Assembly (NCBI GenBank): GCA_050305515.1
Contig: JBNLFL010000014.1
Coordinates: 67,961 to 131,960 of the forward strand
Reading direction: 5' to 3'
Source of the DNA: JAFGUB01 sp050305515
GTDB taxonomy: Bacteria > Campylobacterota > Campylobacteria > Campylobacterales > Sulfurimonadaceae
DNA: 64,000 bases
Shown here piece after piece: positions 16,168-24,904 of the stretch (position 1 is its first letter; every line of letters begins with the position of its first letter). Position numbers and translations under genes: made by a program. The notes beneath the pieces are model-generated. The model had not been told where the DNA came from. It did not search any database and saw nothing but the letters and a program-made list of their open reading frames with translations.

Positions 16168-17265
16168 ATGGGGTTTTTTTCTGACAGAGGCGATCGGCTT
16201 GAAGCTGAAAATCGTGAACTGGTAAAAAAAGTTGCTGCACTGGAACTTCGCAATCATGAATTGGAAGAGCAATTGCAAAAAAAAGAGTCGGAAGCGCTGT
16301 TAAAAGTCAATAATGACGATCAGCATCGTATTGAGCTGGCCTTGTATGAAAACGAACAGACGGTAAAAGGGTTGCAGACGATTCAGGGGAACCTTTCCGC
16401 CGCTGTAAATGATTCAAAAGACATTGCCGAGGGCATCGAAGCCGCCATCGAAACCTCCCGAGCTTCCTACACTGAAATCGAGAGTATTTCAGAAGCTTCC
16501 AATATGCTTGATCAGACTTCCGCCGCTTCGATGGAGTCAGTCAATGCACTCTCCGAGCGTGCCAGCGAAATCAATAATATCATCACGCTCATCAAAGACA
16601 TCGCCGAACAGACCAACCTGCTGGCACTCAATGCTGCCATTGAAGCCGCACGCGCGGGTGAACACGGCCGTGGTTTTGCCGTCGTTGCCGATGAGGTTCG
16701 AAAGCTTGCGGACCGTACCCAAAAGGCGATTGGCGAAATTTCCATTGTCATCAAGTCGATCCAGCAGGAGACGCATGATATGATCGAAAAGTCCGATACG
16801 ATGAATGAGAGTATCAGCGCCATGATCAGCAATATTGCGTCGTTGCAGGAGTTTATTGACCAGAGCGTCGATCAGAGCAATTCCATGAGTACGGCCGTTG
16901 TCCACATGCGTGACCACATGTTTGTGACGCTTGCCAAGGTGGACCATGTCATCTGGAAAGTCAATACCTATTTAAGTATTTTCAAAAACGCGCCGGCATT
17001 CAATTTTGTTGACCACCATAACTGCCGTCTCGGTAAATGGTATGAGAGTGGTGAGGGGCATGAACGCTTTTCCAAGACTCCAAGCTACAGCAAGATTCTT
17101 GCACCGCATCAAAAAGTGCACGATTCAACCCATAAAATCTTTGATAATTTCAGCGAAGACCGTACCCACTGTTCCGAGATTATTAAATTTGTTCACGAGA
17201 TGGAAGCGGGCAGCAACGAGATATTCAAACTGCTTGATACGATCCTTGTCGAGAAAAACCGATAG
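16168..17265 (+). CDS. cytosolic methyl-accepting chemotaxis protein with CZB domain (TlpD-like)
   Basis: The 365-residue protein lacks membrane segments. It begins with a coiled coil (about 8-50), has the conserved signalling hairpin (DIAEQTNLLALNAAIEAARA region, about 145-175) and ends in a CZB zinc-binding domain (about 255-340) with VDHVIWK, a C.LGKWY motif and a downstream HxxVH. This is the architecture of H. pylori TlpD, a receptor for reactive oxygen species and related cues. A similar role is likely here. Its 3' end overlaps the convergent pdxA by 41 bp. Confidence 0.93.
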   Translation: MGFFSDRGDRLEAENRELVKKVAALELRNHELEEQLQKKESEALLKVNNDDQHRIELALYENEQTVKGLQTIQGNLSAAVNDSKDIAEGIEAAIETSRASYTEIESISEASNMLDQTSAASMESVNALSERASEINNIITLIKDIAEQTNLLALNAAIEAARAGEHGRGFAVVADEVRKLADRTQKAIGEISIVIKSIQQETHDMIEKSDTMNESISAMISNIASLQEFIDQSVDQSNSMSTAVVHMRDHMFVTLAKVDHVIWKVNTYLSIFKNAPAFNFVDHHNCRLGKWYESGEGHERFSKTPSYSKILAPHQKVHDSTHKIFDNFSEDRTHCSEIIKFVHEMEAGSNEIFKLLDTILVEKNR

Positions 17266-18166
17266 CCGCCGTTATCGCATTGCGGTAGCTTAGCGTCCCG
17301 GCACGGTTTTGGTAGGCAATGTCAAATGCCGTACCGTGATCGACCGATGTGCGCACAATGGGCAGATTCAGCGAGACGTTGATGCCCTCTTCAAAATAGA
17401 GTGCCTTAAGCGGGGCAAGCCCCTGATCGTGGTACATGGCAATGTAATAGCGGTACTGCGCCCTGACATGCGGGGTAAAGGCCGTATCGGGAACCATCGG
17501 CCCAATAAAGACCTCACGTCCGAGCGTGCTGTTGGCTGCTGCAATTGCGGCACGAATGTGGCGCTCTTCATCTCCCAAAACCCCGTTATCTCCGGCATGC
17601 GGATTCAGACCCAGCACGGCGACTTTCTCCGCTTTGGTAGCCGCATGAAAATCATTCAAAAAACGCAGCAGATCGGACGTAGTGATTTTTGATGCCACCT
17701 CACGCAGCGGCAGGTGCTCGGTAAAGAGTGCCACATACATCGCTTCGCATCCGAGCATCATGATGGCCTCGCGTTTGAAATGTTCGCGCAGCAGATCGGT
17801 ATGGCCTACATAGTGCAGCCCCGCTTTGGACCACGCCTCCTTGTGGATGGGGAGCGTGACGACGGCATCGGCTTTAGAGTTTTCGCAGAGTGTCACGGCT
17901 TTCATAAAAGAGGCATAGCTGTATCGGCCGCTTTGCGCCGAGACGACACCCGGTTCAAGCGTGAAATCATCGCTTACATGTACGGTCTCAAAATCATCGG
18001 GAATGCTTACATGTAAAAGCGCGGCAGCGTGTTTGAGCATGCTGCGGTCAACACAGTAGAGCGGCTTACATGTAAGCGAAATCTCCGCATGGGACTTGAG
18101 GGCAATTTCGGCACCGACGCCGTTCAAATCGCCGATGCTGATGGCAATAACGGGTTTAGCGGACAC
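17225..18166 (-). CDS. pdxA: 4-hydroxythreonine-4-phosphate dehydrogenase
   Basis: PdxA oxidises 4-phosphohydroxy-L-threonine in the DXP-dependent pyridoxal phosphate pathway. The 313-residue protein has the N-terminal ISIGDLNGVGAE, a conserved HVGHTDLL-like segment (YVGHTDLLREHF), LNPHAGDNG, and YHDQGLAPLK with metal-ligand His. The start is GTG and the gene overlaps pdxJ by 11 bp, so the two partners are one operon. It contains two exact palindromes (18007-18016, 18066-18075) and one near copy (17974-17983) within about 100 bp. Confidence 0.95.
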   Translation of the reverse strand: MSAKPVIAISIGDLNGVGAEIALKSHAEISLTCKPLYCVDRSMLKHAAALLHVSIPDDFETVHVSDDFTLEPGVVSAQSGRYSYASFMKAVTLCENSKADAVVTLPIHKEAWSKAGLHYVGHTDLLREHFKREAIMMLGCEAMYVALFTEHLPLREVASKITTSDLLRFLNDFHAATKAEKVAVLGLNPHAGDNGVLGDEERHIRAAIAAANSTLGREVFIGPMVPDTAFTPHVRAQYRYYIAMYHDQGLAPLKALYFEEGINVSLNLPIVRTSVDHGTAFDIAYQNRAGTLSYRNAITAAIGFSRQGSYQAV

Positions 18167-18950
18167 ACAGCGCCTTCATGGAACGTACGGCTTCTCCAAG
18201 GCCCGTAAAGACGGAACGGGCGATGATGCTCTGGCCTATGTTGAGCTCTTCTATCGCTTCAATCGCCGCTATGGGAGCGACGTTTTGATAATTGAGCCCG
18301 TGTCCCGCGGCAACGCGCAGACCGATGGAGCGGGCATGCTCTGCCGCTTTTCTGTGCGTTTCAATCTCTTTGGCAAGCATTGCTTCAAGCTCTTTTCGCG
18401 GCAGGTCGAGTTCCTTGATGGCGTGATGGCTGTAGGGAAGGGCGGAGTGGAGCATCGCGTAGATGTTGGCGTAATGTCCGGTGTGGAGTTCGACCATATC
18501 GGCACCGAGCTGTTTGGAGAGCGATATGGTCTCAAGATCGGGGTCGATAAAGAGCGATACGGGAATCTCAGAGAGCGTGAGCCGTTCAATACTGATGTCA
18601 AGCGCAAAACGCTGCCCCCTGACGTCAAGCCCGCCTTCGGTCGTGACCTCTTCGCGTTTTTCCGGAACCAGCGTGGCACGGTGCGGACGCAGACCGCAGA
18701 CAATGTCAATGATGCCCGCATCGATGGCACATTCAAGGTTGACCGGAAGGCGGGAGCTCTCGATGATGCGCTGTGCGTCATGATCCTGAATATGACGGCG
18801 GTCTTCGCGCAGGTGAATGGTGATCTGGTCGGCTCCGTTTTGGGCGCAGATTTCAAGTGCCATCACAGGGTCGGGGTCATTGATCTTTCTGGCTTCGCGC
18901 AATACGGCGATGTGGTCGATGTTGACGCCGAGCATAAGAGAAGGGGACAT
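18156..18950 (-). CDS. pdxJ: pyridoxine 5'-phosphate synthase
   Basis: PdxJ condenses deoxyxylulose phosphate with the PdxA product to give pyridoxine 5'-phosphate. The 264-residue protein has the family start LGVNIDHIAVLREAR, the active-site IHLREDRRHI and C-terminal GHGLNYQNV and IGQSIIARSV segments. AGGAA precedes the ATG by about 5 nt. It is the first gene of the pdxJ-pdxA operon. Confidence 0.96.
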   Translation of the reverse strand: MSPSLMLGVNIDHIAVLREARKINDPDPVMALEICAQNGADQITIHLREDRRHIQDHDAQRIIESSRLPVNLECAIDAGIIDIVCGLRPHRATLVPEKREEVTTEGGLDVRGQRFALDISIERLTLSEIPVSLFIDPDLETISLSKQLGADMVELHTGHYANIYAMLHSALPYSHHAIKELDLPRKELEAMLAKEIETHRKAAEHARSIGLRVAAGHGLNYQNVAPIAAIEAIEELNIGQSIIARSVFTGLGEAVRSMKALCVR

Positions 18951-19061
18951 GAGAGTTCCTTTTCGAAGTTTGAAAGAGAATTATAACGCAGCGGCTTTCA
19001 AACGATCTTATAGGGTTTATAGAGAGTTCATTGTATATTTAGTCTCACAAAGGAAAAACAG

Positions 19062-19475
19062 ATGCAACTACTGGGCTGGAGCGTCATAATCATTATGACA
19101 CTCATCGCAATCTTTCATTTTTACTGGGCTTTTGGCGGCACGCTCGGGATGGACAAAGCGCTTCCGACCACGCCCGAAGGCACGCGGCTTTTAAACCCCT
19201 CAAAAGGGTTAACTTTTATGGTGGGCATTATGGCAGCCGTCTTTGCTTTTGTCGCCTGCCAGCTCTCCTGCTACGATGATCCGGCCCAATGGTATCGCTA
19301 CATCAGCTGGGTGGTCAGTGCATTATTTTTGCTGCGCAGCATCGGGGACTTTTCTATGGTCGGTTTTTTCCGGAAGATCACTACGACGCCGTTTGCTACA
19401 TACGACAGGCTTTTTTACGTACCGTTATGCCTCTATCTGGCCTGCGCCTATGCATTTCTGGCTTATAACGTATAG
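19062..19475 (+). CDS. DUF3995 membrane protein
   Basis: The 137-residue protein has four predicted membrane helices (about 4-22, 50-67, 80-98, 115-134) and the DUF3995 N-terminal pattern with HFYWAFGG. Function is unknown. AAGGAAA lies upstream of the ATG. It is followed 12 bp later by the GNAT gene and both probably share a transcript. Confidence 0.85.
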   Translation: MQLLGWSVIIIMTLIAIFHFYWAFGGTLGMDKALPTTPEGTRLLNPSKGLTFMVGIMAAVFAFVACQLSCYDDPAQWYRYISWVVSALFLLRSIGDFSMVGFFRKITTTPFATYDRLFYVPLCLYLACAYAFLAYNV

Positions 19476-19487
19476 GTTGAATAAATT

Positions 19488-19937
19488 ATGGATACGAAAA
19501 TGAAACTGCAATGGATTTATGAGTGCGACGGTGTCAGTTGGGAAGCACTTTCGCACCTCTACAAAATAGCGCCGCTTGGCAATAAAAACCCCGAAGATTT
19601 AAAAACGGTCTTTACAAACAGCAGGTACAGATGTTTTGTCTATGACGATGATAAAATAGTCGGCGTCGGCAGGGCGCTGGCAGATGGTGTGGATTGCTCC
19701 TACATTTGTGACGTGGCGATTCACCCGGAGTATCAAGGGCAGGGTATCGGCAAAGCCATTGTCGAAAAACTGACGCAATTCAGTCAGGGGCACAATAAGA
19801 TTATCCTCTACGCCAACCCCGGCAAAGAACTTTTCTACGCAAAGCTTGGGTTTGCAAAGATGAACACCGCAATGGCGATATTCAAAAATCAGGCTCAGGC
19901 GCTGGAGTGGGGATTGGTGAGCGAGATGGACGTTTAA
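19488..19937 (+). CDS. GNAT family N-acetyltransferase, C-terminus altered by island insertion
   Basis: The 149-residue protein shows the GNAT fold, with the acetyl-CoA binding loop HPEYQGQGIGKAIVEKL near residues 80-96. The substrate is unknown. It ends SEMDV with the AT-rich island beginning inside its last codons. At 30159-30215, next to phzF, an in-frame sequence beginning MDEEENIIS starts with the same ATGGACG, so the ancestral protein probably ended in that tail and its stop overlapped phzF as ATGA. The present protein still has the complete catalytic fold. A second in-frame Met (residue 5, MKLQW) is an alternative start. Confidence 0.88.
   Translation: MDTKMKLQWIYECDGVSWEALSHLYKIAPLGNKNPEDLKTVFTNSRYRCFVYDDDKIVGVGRALADGVDCSYICDVAIHPEYQGQGIGKAIVEKLTQFSQGHNKIILYANPGKELFYAKLGFAKMNTAMAIFKNQAQALEWGLVSEMDV
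19924..19932. repeat. left copy of 9-bp direct repeat flanking island
   Basis: agatggacg, covering GAG-ATG-GAC-G near the 3' end of the GNAT gene. Flanking bases differ from those of the right copy (30157-30165), so the match is exactly 9 bp. Confidence 0.6.
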
Positions 19938-19981
19938 TGAGCACAAATATAAGATTTAGAGGGTGTCCGCGCGAAATACAC

Positions 19982-19999
19982 TATAATACCTACATGTAA
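19982..19999 (+). promoter_or_regulatory. -10 box and palindrome upstream of toxin-antitoxin pair
   Basis: TATAAT (19982-19987) is followed by CTACATGTAA (19990-19999), whose 8-bp core TACATGTA is palindromic. The core overlaps the expected transcription start of the antitoxin gene, a typical place for antitoxin autoregulation. It is one base off the abundant TTACATGTAA, so it may also be a member of that repeat. No clear -35 box is seen. Confidence 0.5.
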
Positions 20000-20016
20000 A
20001 TTTCAAAGGAAATATC

Positions 20017-20325
20017 ATGGTGAAATATGCGCAAAATGAACTTTATTCCATCACAGACTTTACGAAACAAATTAGCAGTGCAGTGAATAGCATAAAAGAG
20101 CACTCCATTGAAAAAATAGGTATCCTCAAAAACAACAGACTCGAAGCCGTTGTAATCTCTACCGACGAATACGAAAGACTCAAAGCTCTTGAAGAAGAGA
20201 TGGAACTTGCAGAACATACGCAGATATATAATGCGGTGCAACAACGAAAGGCAACACCTTTGTCTGAGTATGTCTCTATGGATGATATGGCTAAAAAATT
20301 TGATATAGATTTAGATAAACTCTAA
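20017..20325 (+). CDS. type II antitoxin, Phd/YefM-like
   Basis: The 102-residue protein has the Phd/YefM pattern: an N-terminal DNA-binding part (ITDFTKQISSAVNSIKEH), the strand KIGILKNNRLEAVVISTDEYERL, and a C-terminal acidic tail that would wrap the toxin. AAAGGAA precedes the ATG. It lies 3 bp before a RelE-like toxin gene and should neutralise it and repress the shared promoter. Confidence 0.88.
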   Translation: MVKYAQNELYSITDFTKQISSAVNSIKEHSIEKIGILKNNRLEAVVISTDEYERLKALEEEMELAEHTQIYNAVQQRKATPLSEYVSMDDMAKKFDIDLDKL

Positions 20326-20328
20326 CCC

Positions 20329-20604
20329 ATGTACGAGATAAAGTACCATCCTCTGGTAGAAACAGATTTAAAGCAGCTAAACCATTCTGTAAGACTCGAA
20401 GTTTTTAAAAAACTCAAAAAGATTCAACAAACCCCAGAACTTGGCAAACCTCTCGGTAACAAAAACAACATGAACCTAACCGGACTTTTTAAAGTGTATG
20501 TAGCAAAAAAACAAGTCCGGATCGTGTATGAAATTATTGAGAATATTGTAATTCTCCACTGCAATGGCTATGAAAAGGTTTTGGTTGAAGATGTCAATGT
20601 TTAA
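20329..20604 (+). CDS. type II toxin, RelE/ParE superfamily
   Basis: The 91-residue protein has the small RelE-like fold: YEIKYHPLVETDLKQL at the start, a helix with KLKKIQQTPELGKPL, the strand GLFKVYVAKKQVRIVYEI and a C-terminal HCNGYEKV. This family usually cleaves mRNA on the ribosome (RelE) or poisons gyrase (ParE); the visible basic residues favour neither firmly. It starts 3 bp after the antitoxin stop and is translationally coupled. Confidence 0.88.
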   Translation: MYEIKYHPLVETDLKQLNHSVRLEVFKKLKKIQQTPELGKPLGNKNNMNLTGLFKVYVAKKQVRIVYEIIENIVILHCNGYEKVLVEDVNV

Positions 20605-20637
20605 TTATTGGAAGCAAAGAATCATCAGGAGCGGTAT

Positions 20638-23598
20638 ATGACAAAAGAAAATAACATCGAGCAAAATTTTATAAACAAACTCATAGAACAAAAATATACG
20701 TATCGTCCCGATATCCGAACCCGTGATACACTCAACCAAAATTTTCGCGAAAAATTTCAAGAACTAAACTACGTCAATTTAAGTGATGCAGAATTTACAA
20801 GACTGCTTGATCAGATTATCTCTGCTGATGTCTTCACGGCTTCTAAACGCTTAAGAGAGTATGGTACGCTAGAACGAGATGACTCCACGCCACTACACTA
20901 CTCACTTGTCAACATAAAAGACTGGTGTAAAAACAGCTTTGAAGTGATTAACCAGCTTCGTATGAATACAGACAATAGTTATCACAGATACGATGTGATA
21001 CTGCTCATCAACGGTATTCCAGTTGTACAAGTGGAACTTAAAACTTTAGAAATATCTCCTCGCCGTGCAATGCAACAAATCATTGAATATAAAAATGATG
21101 CAGGTAACGGATACACCAAAACACTGCTCTCTTTTATGCAGCTTTTTATAGTGAGTAATCAAACAAACACCTACTATTTTGCAAACAACAATACAAAACA
21201 TTTTAATTTTAATGCAGATGAGCGTTTTTTGCCTATTTATACTTATGCAGATGAAAAGAATACACCGATCACACATATAAACGAATTTACAAATACCTTT
21301 TTATCCAAATGTATTTTAGGTGAGATGATAAACAGATATATGGTACTTGTTGCAAGTGAGCAAAAGTTGATGATGATGCGACCGTATCAAATATATGCGG
21401 TAAAAGCCATAGTGTCATGCATAGATAGAAATTGCGGTAATGGCTATATCTGGCACACAACGGGAAGCGGTAAAACACTTACATCTTTTAAAGCTTCAAC
21501 ACTACTCAAAGACAACCCTGATATTGAAAAGTGTCTGTTTGTAGTAGATAGAAAAGATTTAGACAGACAAACAAGAGAAGAGTTTAACAAGTTTCAGGCA
21601 GGGTGTGTTGAAGAAAATACCAATACCGATACGCTTGTAAAAAGATTACTCTCAAATGACTATAGCGATAAAGTGATTGTAACAACCATACAAAAGCTTG
21701 GAATTGCCCTTGATGGTAGCAACAAAAACAACTATAAAAAGAGATTGGAATCTTTGAGCAGCAAGCGGGTCGTATTTATCTTTGATGAATGTCACAGAAG
21801 CCAGTTTGGAGAGAACCACAAAGCGATAAAAGAGTTTTTCCCCAACTCGCAACTTTTTGGATTTACGGGAACACCTATTTTTGCAGAAAACTCGACTTAT
21901 ACAGAGATAACAGGTGAAGAAAAAACTATAAAAACAACCAAAGACCTGTTTGAAAATGAGCTTCATACATACACTATAACCAATGCTATTAATGATGACA
22001 ATGTGCTTCGTTTTCACATAGATTACTATCAAGCAGATAAAAAAGAGAAACTCACACCAAATACCATGAATCAAAAAGCGGTGGTAGAAGCTATTTTGGA
22101 CAAACATGACTCAGCTACTTCTGAGCGAAAATTTAATGCTATTTTGGCAACGTCATCTATAAACCATGCCATAGAATACTATAGACTTTTTAAACAAAAA
22201 GAGCATACTCTAAACATTGCTTGTGTTTTTTCTCCGCCTGTACAAGCACTTGATCCAAACTCTCAAAATAAAAAAGATATAGAACAACTTGAAGAGGATT
22301 TACCACAAGAAAAAGCCGATAATTCCGTAAACCCAAATGAGAAAAAAGAGGCGCTTATAGAGATAATAAAGGACTATAACACGCAATACGGTACAAATCA
22401 CGATATAAACAACTTCGACACTTACTACCAAGACGTGCAACAACGTATAAAAGATCAGCAGTACTCAAACCAAGACTACCCTCATAAAAATAAAATAGAT
22501 ATAACCATAGTAGTAGATATGCTTTTAACGGGGTTTGATTCAAAATATCTCAATACCCTCTATGTAGATAAAAATCTCAAATACCACGGATTGATTCAAG
22601 CCTTTTCAAGAACTAACAGAATACTTAACGATACAAAGCCTTACGGGAATATCTTAGATTTTAGAGCCCAGGAAGATGCAGTAGATAAAGCGATGGTACG
22701 TTTTAGCGGTAAAGACAGTGAGCAAAAAGCAAAAGAGATATGGCTTGTGGATTCTGCTCCTGTTGTTATAGAAAAACTAGACAGTGCAGTGACCGCACTC
22801 GATAGTTTTATGCTCTCTCAAGGTCTTCAAAACACGCCAGAAGATGTCAATGCCTTACAAGGCGATGATGCAAAAGCAAGGTTTATAAACCTCTTTAAAG
22901 AGGTGCAACGCTTGCAAACTTCTCTTGATCAATATACAGACCTAAGTGAAGAAAATCATCAAACAATAGAACAAGTGATGCCAAAAGATACGCTAAGAGC
23001 TTACAAAGGCGTTTATCTTGAAACAGCGGCTAAACTAAAAGCAAAACAAGGAAAAAACAGAGATGATGCAAACGACCTTATAGAACAGCTTGATTTTGAG
23101 TTTGTTCTTTTTGCAAGTGCCGTGATTGATTACGACTATATTATGGGCTTACTTGCCAAGTACACAAACACGACAACCGATAAACAAAAAATGAACAAAG
23201 ATCAGCTTATAGCTCTTATAGAGTCTGATGCTAAGTTCATCGATGAAAGAGATGACATAAAAGCGTATATCGACACGCTTAAAGTGGGAAAAAGTTTAAA
23301 CGAAGATGAGATCAAAACAGGGTATGAGCTTTTTAAAGCCAAAAAATCGTCAAATAGACTAGATGAGATAGCCTTGCATCACAGACTAGATAAAAAAGCA
23401 CTGGGAGAGTTTGTAGAACTTACTTTAACTCGTATGATATTTGACGCGGAAAAGCTAAGTGACCTGCTCGCACCTCTTAAACTTGGCTGGAAAGAGAGAG
23501 CTAAAAAAGAAGATGCGATTATGAGTGAGCTTATACCGCTACTAAAAAAACAAGCTGACGGGCAAGAGATATCGGGGTTAAGTGCATATGAAGAGTAA
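20638..23598 (+). CDS. hsdR: type I restriction enzyme, R (endonuclease/translocase) subunit
   Basis: The 986-residue protein has an N-terminal nuclease domain with YDVILLINGIPVVQVELKT (PD-(D/E)XK core), then superfamily 2 helicase motifs: Walker A in HTTGSGKT and motif II as DECHRSQFG, then FTGTPIF, and later motif VI in QAFSRTNRI. Length is typical. The start at 20638 is chosen over TTG 20608 because AGGAGC lies just upstream. It is the first gene of the R-S-rhuM-ATPase-M operon and overlaps hsdS by 11 bp. Codon use is AT-rich, as throughout the island. Confidence 0.95.
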   Translation: MTKENNIEQNFINKLIEQKYTYRPDIRTRDTLNQNFREKFQELNYVNLSDAEFTRLLDQIISADVFTASKRLREYGTLERDDSTPLHYSLVNIKDWCKNSFEVINQLRMNTDNSYHRYDVILLINGIPVVQVELKTLEISPRRAMQQIIEYKNDAGNGYTKTLLSFMQLFIVSNQTNTYYFANNNTKHFNFNADERFLPIYTYADEKNTPITHINEFTNTFLSKCILGEMINRYMVLVASEQKLMMMRPYQIYAVKAIVSCIDRNCGNGYIWHTTGSGKTLTSFKASTLLKDNPDIEKCLFVVDRKDLDRQTREEFNKFQAGCVEENTNTDTLVKRLLSNDYSDKVIVTTIQKLGIALDGSNKNNYKKRLESLSSKRVVFIFDECHRSQFGENHKAIKEFFPNSQLFGFTGTPIFAENSTYTEITGEEKTIKTTKDLFENELHTYTITNAINDDNVLRFHIDYYQADKKEKLTPNTMNQKAVVEAILDKHDSATSERKFNAILATSSINHAIEYYRLFKQKEHTLNIACVFSPPVQALDPNSQNKKDIEQLEEDLPQEKADNSVNPNEKKEALIEIIKDYNTQYGTNHDINNFDTYYQDVQQRIKDQQYSNQDYPHKNKIDITIVVDMLLTGFDSKYLNTLYVDKNLKYHGLIQAFSRTNRILNDTKPYGNILDFRAQEDAVDKAMVRFSGKDSEQKAKEIWLVDSAPVVIEKLDSAVTALDSFMLSQGLQNTPEDVNALQGDDAKARFINLFKEVQRLQTSLDQYTDLSEENHQTIEQVMPKDTLRAYKGVYLETAAKLKAKQGKNRDDANDLIEQLDFEFVLFASAVIDYDYIMGLLAKYTNTTTDKQKMNKDQLIALIESDAKFIDERDDIKAYIDTLKVGKSLNEDEIKTGYELFKAKKSSNRLDEIALHHRLDKKALGEFVELTLTRMIFDAEKLSDLLAPLKLGWKERAKKEDAIMSELIPLLKKQADGQEISGLSAYEE

Positions 23599-24904
23599 AG
23601 AGATAAAAAATATCCCGACATTGCGATTTCCTGAGTTTTTAAATGATGGGGAGTGGGAAGAGAAAGAATTAGAGTTTCTTTCATTAAAAATTAGTGATGG
23701 TATACATACAACACCATTTTATGATGATAATGGAGATTACTATTTCATAAATGGAAATAATTTAATTGATGGACTTATTGTAGTTGATGAAAATACAAAA
23801 CGAGTATCAAAAAAAGAATATGAAAAGCATAAAAGAGATTTAAATCAATATACTATTTTATTATCTATAAATGGAACTATAGGAAATATTTCAACATATA
23901 ATAACGAGAAAGTTGTATTGGGGAAAAGTGCTTGTTATATTAATATAAATGATAAAAAAGTAAATCAAAAATTTGTTATTAATTTTTTAAAAACATCAAA
24001 AGTTAAAAATTTTTTTACTTCTGAATTGACAGGTTCAACAATAAAAAATCTTTCATTAAAAACTGTAAAAAATACAAAAATTGATTTACCATCAAGACCT
24101 GAACAACAAAAAATTGCTGATTGTCTCTCTTCTATCGATAACCTTATCACCGCCCAATCTAAAAAAGTAGAAGCACTAAAAGAGCATAAAAAAGGGCTAA
24201 TGCAACAACTCTTCCCGACTGATGGCGAAAAAGTACCAAAATTGCGATTTCCTGAGTTTTTAAATGATGGGGGGTGGGAAGAGAAGAAACTTAATAAAAT
24301 TTATACTTTTAAAGTGACTAATTCTTTTTCAAGGGATAAACTAAATTATGATAGTGGTTTAGTAAAAAATATACATTATGGTGATATACATACAAAATTC
24401 TCAACTTTATTTGATATCAAAAAAGAAAATGTACCATTTATAAATTCTTCAATTTCACTTGAAAAAATTAAAGATGATTGTTACTGCCAAGAAAGTGATA
24501 TGATTTTTGCTGATGCTTCAGAAGATTTAGTGGATGTTGGCAAAAGTATAGAAGTTATAAATTTAAATAATCAAAAACTACTATCAGGATTACACACATT
24601 ACTAGCTAGACAAAAAGAAAATAAATTTATTACTGGATTTGGTGGGTATTTATTTAAATCAAACAAAATAAGAGAACAAATAAAAAAAGAATCTCAAGGT
24701 ACAAAAGTATTAAGTATTTCAGGTACTAGATTATCTAATATTAATATTTCTTTTCCTTTAGATAAGAAAGAACAACAAAAAATCGCTGATTGCCTCTCTT
24801 CTATCGATAACCTTATCACCAGCGAATCTAAAAAAGTAGAAGCACTAAAAGAGCATAAAAAAGGGCTGATGCAACAGCTATTTCCAAGTGGAGATGAGAA
24901 ATGA
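23588..24904 (+). CDS. hsdS: type I restriction-modification specificity subunit
   Basis: The 438-residue protein selects the DNA target. It has two target-recognition domains, each introduced by the same LRFPEFLNDG-WEEK segment (about residues 11-26 and 218-233) and each closed by a nearly identical helix EQQKIADCLSSIDNLIT...KEHKKGLMQQLFP, the half-subunit repeat that spaces the recognition halves. The two recognition domains differ from each other, so the target should be bipartite and asymmetric. ATG 23588 is chosen over GTG 23582. It overlaps hsdR by 11 bp and rhuM by 4 bp (ATGA). Confidence 0.95.
   Translation: MKSKEIKNIPTLRFPEFLNDGEWEEKELEFLSLKISDGIHTTPFYDDNGDYYFINGNNLIDGLIVVDENTKRVSKKEYEKHKRDLNQYTILLSINGTIGNISTYNNEKVVLGKSACYININDKKVNQKFVINFLKTSKVKNFFTSELTGSTIKNLSLKTVKNTKIDLPSRPEQQKIADCLSSIDNLITAQSKKVEALKEHKKGLMQQLFPTDGEKVPKLRFPEFLNDGGWEEKKLNKIYTFKVTNSFSRDKLNYDSGLVKNIHYGDIHTKFSTLFDIKKENVPFINSSISLEKIKDDCYCQESDMIFADASEDLVDVGKSIEVINLNNQKLLSGLHTLLARQKENKFITGFGGYLFKSNKIREQIKKESQGTKVLSISGTRLSNINISFPLDKKEQQKIADCLSSIDNLITSESKKVEALKEHKKGLMQQLFPSGDEK
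23621..24285 (+). repeat. direct repeats opening each HsdS half
   Basis: About 44 bp at 23621-23664 recur almost identically at 24242-24285 (both encode LRFPEFLNDG followed by WEEK). The interval between them contains the first recognition domain. Identity at DNA level would allow recombination that swaps or deletes a recognition domain. Confidence 0.8.
24101..24890 (+). repeat. direct repeats closing each HsdS half
   Basis: About 120 bp at 24101-24222 recur with few mismatches at 24769-24890 and encode the central and C-terminal spacer helices of HsdS. Confidence 0.8.
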
